NCBI GenBank assembly: GCA_903877095.1
Contig: CAIRCP010000021.1
Span: 1-36,265, forward strand
Length of the DNA: 36,265 nt
Reading direction: 5' to 3'
From: an uncultured Actinomycetes bacterium
GTDB lineage: Bacteria; Actinomycetota; Actinomycetes; Mycobacteriales; Mycobacteriaceae
Below, in pieces: positions 27,809 to 36,265 of the stretch; position 1 is the stretch's first letter, and every line of letters starts with the position of its first letter. The position numbers and the translations under genes are program-made. A model generated the notes under the pieces. It was not told the origin of the DNA, did no database searches, and saw nothing but the letters and a program-made list of their open reading frames with translations.

Positions 27809-28957
27809 ATGTACGTCCGTCATCTCGCGTTGCGCGACTTCCGGTCATGGTCGGCGGTCGATCTGGAGTTGACGCCGGGCCGGACGTTCTTTGTCGGCCA
27901 GAATGGTTTCGGTAAGACGAATCTTGTTGAGGCACTGTGGTATTGCGCCACTCTCGGATCGCATCGAGTGGCCACCGACGCGCCGCTGATCCGGACCGGC
28001 GCCGACCGGGCAGTAGTCTCGGCGATCGTCGTGAACGACGGGCGCGAACTGGCCGTCGATCTCGAAATCGCGGCCGGCCGTGCCAATAAGGCGCGGCTGA
28101 ACCGCTCGCCGGTACGCAGCGCCCGGGAGATTCTGGGGGCGCTGCGTGCAGTGCTGTTCGCGCCGGAGGATCTCGCCCTGGTGCGGGGCGACCCCGGTGA
28201 ACGCCGACGCTATCTGGACGAACTGGCCACGCTACGGCGGCCGGCACTGGCCGGCGTCCGGGCGGACTACGACAAAGTCTTGCGGCAGCGCACCGCCTTG
28301 TTGAAGTCCGGTGCGGGGTCACGGTTGCGCTCTGATCCCGGGCTACTTGACACCCTCGATGTGTGGGACGGCTATCTGGCCGCCCACGGTGCCCAGTTGA
28401 TGGCCGCCCGGCTGAACCTGGTGAACGAACTCGCCCCGGAAGTGGAGAAGGCGTACCACATGCTGGCGCCCTCCTCGCGGGCGGCGACCATCGCCTATCG
28501 CAGCAAGATCGATGACACCTGCCCGGCGGGTGCCGGTGTCGACGTTCTGGAAGCGGCGTTGCTCGCCGAACTGGGCCGCCGCCGCACCGCGGAGTTGGAG
28601 CGCGGCGTGTGTCTCGTCGGCCCGCACCGCGACGATCTGGAGTTGCGGCTGGGTGATCAACCCGCCAAAGGATTTGCCAGCCACGGTGAATCCTGGTCGC
28701 TCGCTTTGTCGTTGCGGCTGGCCTCGTATGAGCTTCTGCGCAACGAGGGCAGTGAACCGGTACTGCTGCTCGACGACGTCTTCGCCGAGTTGGACACCGC
28801 CCGGCGCCGGGCGCTGGCTGCCGTGGCCGCCGAAGCCGAGCAGGTTCTGGTGACGGCCGCGGTCGAAGAGGACGTCCCTGCCGACTGGGATGCCACCCGG
28901 ATAGACGTGAGGATGCACGACGACGAGGCCGGCCGGACATCAACGGTGCTGTCATGA
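27809..28957 (+). CDS. recF: DNA repair/recombination protein RecF (Rv0003)
   Basis: This 382-residue SMC-like ATPase loads RecA at gapped DNA. Walker [10 protein letters not shown] is at residues 30-38, the signature motif is [10 protein letters not shown], and Walker B is [15 protein letters not shown] lies three bases after the gnd stop with no ribosome site, suggesting coupling. The end overlaps dciA by four bases (ATGA). Confidence 0.96.
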   Translation: MYVRHLALRDFRSWSAVDLELTPGRTFFVGQNGFGKTNLVEALWYCATLGSHRVATDAPLIRTGADRAVVSAIVVNDGRELAVDLEIAAGRANKARLNRSPVRSAREILGALRAVLFAPEDLALVRGDPGERRRYLDELATLRRPALAGVRADYDKVLRQRTALLKSGAGSRLRSDPGLLDTLDVWDGYLAAHGAQLMAARLNLVNELAPEVEKAYHMLAPSSRAATIAYRSKIDDTCPAGAGVDVLEAALLAELGRRRTAELERGVCLVGPHRDDLELRLGDQPAKGFASHGESWSLALSLRLASYELLRNEGSEPVLLLDDVFAELDTARRRALAAVAAEAEQVLVTAAVEEDVPADWDATRIDVRMHDDEAGRTSTVLS

Positions 28958-29526
28958 CCGACCCTGACGAACCCAACCCTGACGAACCCAACCCGCCCGA
29001 CCATCTGGCCGGGCTGTCCGGCATGGATCTGGTCCGCCGCGCTCTGGAGGAGGCGCGCTCGGCGGCTCGCGGCCAGGGCAAGCAGGTCGGCCAGGGCCGT
29101 CGGTCGCCGAAGGCGCGGCGAGCATCCCAGGACAGCGCCCGTCGCCGCTGGTCCGGGCCCGGGCCGGACCGGCGCGACCCCCAGCCCTTCGGCAGGGCCG
29201 CGCAGGACTTGGCCAGCAGCCGCGGATGGTCGCCACGGGTGGCCGAAGGTGCGGTGTTCGGGCAGTGGGAGCAGGTCGTCGGCGGGCAGATCGCCGAGCA
29301 TGCCCAGCCCACCGCGCTGCGCGAAGGGGTCTTGACCATCACGGCCGAATCCACCGCTTGGGCAACACAACTCAGAATGGTGCAGGCCCAGGTGCTGGCG
29401 AAGATCGCTGCGGCGGTGGGCGACGGCGTGGTCACCTCGCTGCGGATCACCGGTCCGACTGCCCCGTCCTGGCGGAAGGGTCCCCGGCACATTTCCGGCC
29501 GGGGTCCGCGCGACACCTACGGGTAA
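28954..29526 (+). CDS. DciA-type (DUF721) replicative helicase loader (Rv0004)
   Basis: The protein has 190 residues. The basic, disordered N-terminal half begins with a duplicated PDEPN (a 15-bp direct repeat at about 28971-29000) and continues with Gly/Arg/Gln. The C-terminal DUF721 domain covers about 80-175 ([36 protein letters not shown]). DUF721 proteins (DciA) recruit DnaB in bacteria lacking DnaC. Position between recF and gyrB is conserved. ATGA overlap with recF. Confidence 0.9.
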   Translation: MTDPDEPNPDEPNPPDHLAGLSGMDLVRRALEEARSAARGQGKQVGQGRRSPKARRASQDSARRRWSGPGPDRRDPQPFGRAAQDLASSRGWSPRVAEGAVFGQWEQVVGGQIAEHAQPTALREGVLTITAESTAWATQLRMVQAQVLAKIAAAVGDGVVTSLRITGPTAPSWRKGPRHISGRGPRDTYG

Positions 29527-29661
29527 GTGGCGAACCGTCGGATCCAGCACGCGGAAATCGCGCTACCTCAGTGGCCTCAGAGCCACCAAGGGTTGTCGAA
29601 CGGGCGTGTCAGGCGTCGGCAGGCATCCTGAGCCGAAATTGTCCGTGCACGGCGCAAATAG

Positions 29662-31815
<2,154 letters not shown>

Positions 31816-31845
31816 CGCCCCATAGCCGAATAGGGACCCCAAACC

Positions 31846-34350
<2,505 letters not shown>

Positions 34351-34390
34351 GCCGGCCGCGACCAGCGGACCGCAGGTTAAGGAGACTCAG

Positions 34391-35122
34391 GTGGGTTCAC
34401 CGAACGAACCGGGATCGGGAGAACGCCCGGCCGGCGGGGACGTGTCGACGGACGTTCCGCCGTGGCAGAGCCGCGCCGACGCGATGCCCCGGCACATGGC
34501 AGAGGCGCCCACCCGGGTCTCGACAGCCGCCGATCCGCGCCGCTACATCACCGGTTCTGCGGCACCGGATCTTTCCGGCCTGGGTTCGCCGTCGCAGCGG
34601 ACCGACGTCGCCGGCATCGAGCCTTACCCGAGCGAGTTGCCGGACCTGTCCGGTCCGGTCCCCAAGCCGGCGCTGCAGGCCGGTGCGGCGCGCCGGGCGG
34701 CGGTGGACGCCCGCTCGGCCGCTCCGACGTCGCGCATCCAGGTCAGCGGTCGCCCGCGGGGTCCGGTGCGGGCCAGTATGCAGTTGCGCCGGATCGATCC
34801 GTGGAGCGCGCTGAAGGTGTCGCTGCTGCTCAACGTCGCACTGTTCTTCGTGTGGATGATCGCCGTGGCCTTCCTCTACGTGGTGCTCGGCGCCATGGGC
34901 GTGTGGAACAAGCTCAACAGCAACGTCGGTGACCTGCTGACCAATAGCAGCGGAGGCGGTGGCGATCTGGTGTCTGCCGGGTCGATCTTCGGCGGCGCGG
35001 CGCTCGTCGGGCTGGTGAACATCGTCCTGCTGACGGCCATGGCCACCATCGGCGCCTACATCTACAACCTGCGCACCGACATCGTGGGCGGCGTCGAGGT
35101 CACTCTCGCCGATCTCGATTAG
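34391..35122 (+). CDS. DUF3566 membrane protein (Rv0007-like)
   Basis: The product has 243 residues from GTG 34391, with AAGGAG at about 34379-34384; an earlier in-frame ATG at 34292 lies inside gyrA. The first 150 residues are disordered (Pro, Ser, Ala, Arg). The DUF3566 domain follows: [19 protein letters not shown] leads into helix 1 ([20 protein letters not shown]). A second helix ([20 protein letters not shown]) ends near EVTLADLD. It is conserved after gyrA in actinobacteria; function unknown, probably envelope-related. Confidence 0.85.
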   Translation: MGSPNEPGSGERPAGGDVSTDVPPWQSRADAMPRHMAEAPTRVSTAADPRRYITGSAAPDLSGLGSPSQRTDVAGIEPYPSELPDLSGPVPKPALQAGAARRAAVDARSAAPTSRIQVSGRPRGPVRASMQLRRIDPWSALKVSLLLNVALFFVWMIAVAFLYVVLGAMGVWNKLNSNVGDLLTNSSGGGGDLVSAGSIFGGAALVGLVNIVLLTAMATIGAYIYNLRTDIVGGVEVTLADLD

Positions 35123-35185
35123 CCGCACGACGAGTGCGGTTTGGGCCGCCCCGGCCGGGTGCGGTAATCTCGTCGCGCATTACAA

Positions 35186-35259
35186 GGGCCTATAGCTCAG
35201 GTGGTTAGAGCGCTTCGCTGATAACGAAGAGGTCGGAGGTTCGAGTCCTCCTAGGCCCA
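35186..35259 (+). tRNA. ileT: tRNA-Ile (GAT)
   Basis: The gene is 74 bases long. Acceptor GGGCCTA pairs with TAGGCCC, with discriminator A. The D-arm is GCTC...GAGC and the anticodon arm is TTCG-CTGATAA-CGAA with GAT. The T-arm is GGAGG-TTCGAGT-CCTCC. No CCA is encoded. Position after Rv0007 is the conserved ileT locus. Confidence 0.97.
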
Positions 35260-35261
35260 CG

Positions 35262-35390
35262 ATGTTCTGGTCGAAACGGGGCGGGTACGCCGCCCTCGCC
35301 GTCGCGGCGGTAGCAGCCGCTATCGCCGTGCTGGTGCGCCGGCGTCGCACCGAGGTCTGGCACATCCTGCCCGCTGCCGATCAGAACTGA
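35262..35390 (+). CDS. DLW-39 family micro-protein
   Basis: This 42-residue protein between the two tRNA genes starts MFWSKRGGYAALAV. One membrane helix (ALAVAAVAAAIAVLV) is followed by RRRR and TEVWHILPAADQN. Small proteins of the DLW-39 family with a helix, an Arg cluster and a D/E-L/V-W motif occur at this position in actinobacteria. The ATG begins three bases after the tRNA-Ile end, with no ribosome site. Function unknown. Confidence 0.65.
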   Translation: MFWSKRGGYAALAVAAVAAAIAVLVRRRRTEVWHILPAADQN

Positions 35391-35393
35391 CCC

Positions 35394-35451
35394 GGGGCCT
35401 TAGCTCAGTTGGTAGAGCGCTGCCTTTGCAAGGCAGATGTCAGGAGTTCGA
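35394..35451 (+). pseudogene. Host tRNA-Ala (TGC) gene truncated in the T-loop
   Basis: The first 58 bases are a normal mycobacterial alaT: acceptor GGGGCCT, D-arm GCTC-AGTTGGTA-GAGC, anticodon arm CTGCC-TTTGCAA-GGCAG (anticodon TGC), and the 5' T-arm AGGAG-TTCGA. The 3' T-stem (CTCCT) and acceptor strand (AGGCTCC) that must follow are absent; the sequence continues CCCTTATCTG. The transcript could not fold or be charged. A break at the T-loop of a tRNA gene is a classical integrase crossover position. Confidence 0.88.
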
Positions 35452-35523
35452 CCCTTATCTGTAGGAGAGGGAGTCGGAAGTGGGTGTGACCAGCGGCATT
35501 GCTGTCGTGGTCGTGTCCGTCAC
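35452..35523. other. Junction segment between broken and replacement tRNA-Ala
   Basis: These 72 bases have no coding capacity and no tRNA part. I read them as the first bases of the integrated element, between the attachment site and its own tRNA gene. No clear inverted repeat was seen. Confidence 0.5.
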
Positions 35524-35594
35524 GGGGCCATAGTTCAACGGTAGAACGGGGCCTTTGCAAGGCTCAGATCGGGGTTCGATTCCCCGTGGCTCCA
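35524..35594 (+). tRNA. tRNA-Ala (TGC), divergent, probably element-borne
   Basis: The gene is 71 bases and folds fully. Acceptor GGGGCCA pairs with TGGCTCC including G3:U70, the alanine identity pair. D-arm GTTC-AACGGTA-GAAC, anticodon arm GGGCC-TTTGCAA-GGCTC (anticodon TGC), four-base variable loop, T-arm CGGGG-TTCGATT-CCCCG, discriminator A, no CCA. It differs from the host alaT over most of its length except the anticodon loop. The short D-loop and the D-arm sequence look phage-like (inference). Confidence 0.9.
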
Positions 35595-35704
35595 CTTGCG
35601 GGTTGTCTGCTGCAGTGTCAGGGCTCGGCGCTGTGATTCTTGAGACACGTGGGATTAGCGTTAGTTGACATCTAGATCAGACCCGCATAGCTTTAGCAAT
35701 ACCA

Positions 35705-35737
35705 ACCCAGTCCTTTCCGTAGGACTGGGTCTTTTTT
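35705..35737 (+). terminator. Strong intrinsic terminator
   Basis: ACCCAGTCCT and AGGACTGGGT form a perfect ten-pair stem with a six-base loop (TTCCGT), followed by C and six Ts. It closes the transcription unit of the upstream tRNA-Ala and isolates the NYN gene downstream. Perfect Rho-independent terminators are unusual in native mycobacterial DNA. Confidence 0.93.
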
Positions 35738-35741
35738 GCGT

Positions 35742-35747
35742 TAGTGT
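35742..35747 (+). promoter_or_regulatory. Candidate -10 element (TAGTGT) for the NYN gene
   Basis: TAGTGT fits TANNNT and is followed by seven bases and GTG 35755, a leaderless arrangement directly behind the terminator. Confidence 0.45.
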
Positions 35748-35754
35748 TAAAACT

Positions 35755-36027
35755 GTGAAAGTTGGCGTCTATGTCGACGCGTTCAATCTCTACTACGGCA
35801 TGCGCGAAAACTGCACTCGTGGCAGTGCGGGCTGGCGGTGGCTTGACGTACGGGCGTTGGCGGGGGAATTGTGTCGCTGGCAGGATGCCTACGTTGATCG
35901 AGTCGTCTATTGCACGGCCTATGTCGATCCTGCGGATAACCAGTCCGCCTACGCCGATCAGTCCGTCTACATCAAGGCGCTAAGCCTCGATCCGTGGACG
36001 GACCCTGGTGAGGTGTGTCGAGTCTGA
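35755..36027 (+). pseudogene. NYN/PIN-like nuclease domain gene, 3'-truncated
   Basis: The 90 visible residues begin MKVGVYVDAFNLYYGMR, the first strand of NYN (PIN-like) RNase domains with the catalytic Asp at residue 8, followed by GWRWLDVRAL and VVYCTAYVDP. Relatives run to about 200 residues or more. Here homology fades after YIKALSLDPWTD and the frame stops at CRV. The break near 36000 is where an IS1380-like element probably begins, so the rest should lie beyond that insertion. Base composition is lower in GC than the core genes, in keeping with a mobile origin. Confidence 0.65.
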
Positions 36028-36119
36028 TTTTTGCCACGATTTTGGTGGTGGGCAGCGGGTAGCTGCTGGTCTGCCCAGCTTTTCCTGTTATTCCTTGGTC
36101 GGGCCGTGTCGGCTGTTGG
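36028..36119. mobile_element. Probable terminal part of an IS1380-like insertion sequence
   Basis: The DNA between the broken NYN frame and the transposase stop has no gene. The element edge may lie a little to the left, around 36000-36010 (CCTGGTGAGGTGTGTCG). The matching inverted repeat is outside the window, so the exact border cannot be set. Confidence 0.45.
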
Positions 36120-36265
36120 TCAGGGGGCTGCTGCGGTTGTTGGTGGGCTGAATCCAATGGTGTTGCGCCACAGTGTGAGCCAGGATGTGGACCAGGGCCA
36201 GTGGGTGGGCAGGTGCAGGACGGGTCTGCGTTGCGGACGTGCCAGGCGGGCGGGGATGTTGACGA
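36120..36265 (-). CDS. C-terminus of an IS1380-family transposase (5' part outside window)
   Basis: The minus strand is open from the window edge to TGA at 36122-36120. The 47 complete codons begin VNIPARLARPQRRPVLHLP, continue with a Trp-rich THWPWSTSWLTLW, and end in a Pro/Ala tail. An ARLxR basic stretch followed by hydrophobic residues and HWPW is the usual ending of mycobacterial IS1380-family DDE transposases. The catalytic residues lie outside the window, so activity cannot be judged. Confidence 0.7.
   Translation of the reverse strand, partial: VNIPARLARPQRRPVLHLPTHWPWSTSWLTLWRNTIGFSPPTTAAAP

Noticed and set aside
28971..29000. Two-copy 15-bp direct repeat at the start of dciA
   Set aside because: In-frame codon duplication (PDEPN twice) in a disordered tail; not a separate element.

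Overview
The window is the replication-origin region of a mycobacterial chromosome (Mycobacterium/Mycolicibacterium type). The base composition is high-GC with many GTG/TTG starts. The gene order matches, from family knowledge, the block pcnA - mutT4 - DUF6049 - mviN - sigM - trxB - trxC - cwlM - (Rv3916c) - parB - parA - rsmG - jag - yidC - yidD - rnpA - rpmH | dnaA - oriC - dnaN - (gnd) - recF - dciA - gyrB - gyrA - (Rv0007) - ileT - alaT. A 6-phosphogluconate dehydrogenase gene between dnaN and recF is typical of fast-growing mycobacteria and is absent from this position in M. tuberculosis.

Region 1 (1-3308) holds homologues of Rv0040c, Rv0039c, Rv0038 (yqgE), Rv0037c (MFS) and Rv0036c. 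In M. tuberculosis this block lies on the other side of oriC. Region 2 (3310-4833) is a decay zone. It contains a frameshifted serine hydrolase remnant that lost its SxxK serine, a GT39 glycosyltransferase with a large internal deletion, and a stretch with no convincing gene. Region 3 (4834-17193) carries a calcium-binding-repeat protein, pcnA, and the co-directional run mutT4, DUF6049, murJ/mviN, sigM, trxB, trxC and cwlM, covering RNA maturation, cell-wall precursor flipping and regulation, and redox control. Within it, the sigM/anti-sigma junction has a 61-bp tandem duplication, and the anti-sigma gene is reduced to a membrane-segment remnant.

Region 4 (17218-23307, minus strand) is the classical origin-left operon: Rv3916c, parB, parA, rsmG, jag/khpB, yidC, yidD, rnpA and rpmH, with two parS sites inside coding sequence. 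Region 5 (23308-34350) comprises the dnaA promoter with two DnaA boxes, dnaA, oriC with a cluster of DnaA boxes and AT-rich tracts, dnaN, gnd, recF, dciA, gyrB and gyrA. Together these encode the initiator, clamp, helicase loader and gyrase. Region 6 (34391-35390) has the DUF3566 membrane protein, tRNA-Ile and a DLW-39 micro-protein.

Region 7 (35394-36265) is the most unusual. The host tRNA-Ala(TGC) gene is cut in its T-loop and lacks its 3' acceptor strand. Seventy-two bases later lies a complete but clearly different tRNA-Ala(TGC) with the G3:U70 alanine identity pair. It is followed by a perfect intrinsic terminator, a truncated NYN-domain gene and the 3' end of an IS1380-type transposase. 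I read this as the left edge of an integrated element that destroyed the host tRNA gene and supplied a substitute.

Across the window many genes have a TANNNT -10 element 6-8 nt before the start codon, the arrangement of mycobacterial leaderless transcripts. No CRISPR array or rRNA was seen. All homologies are from reading the sequence and memory of the families; no searches were run.
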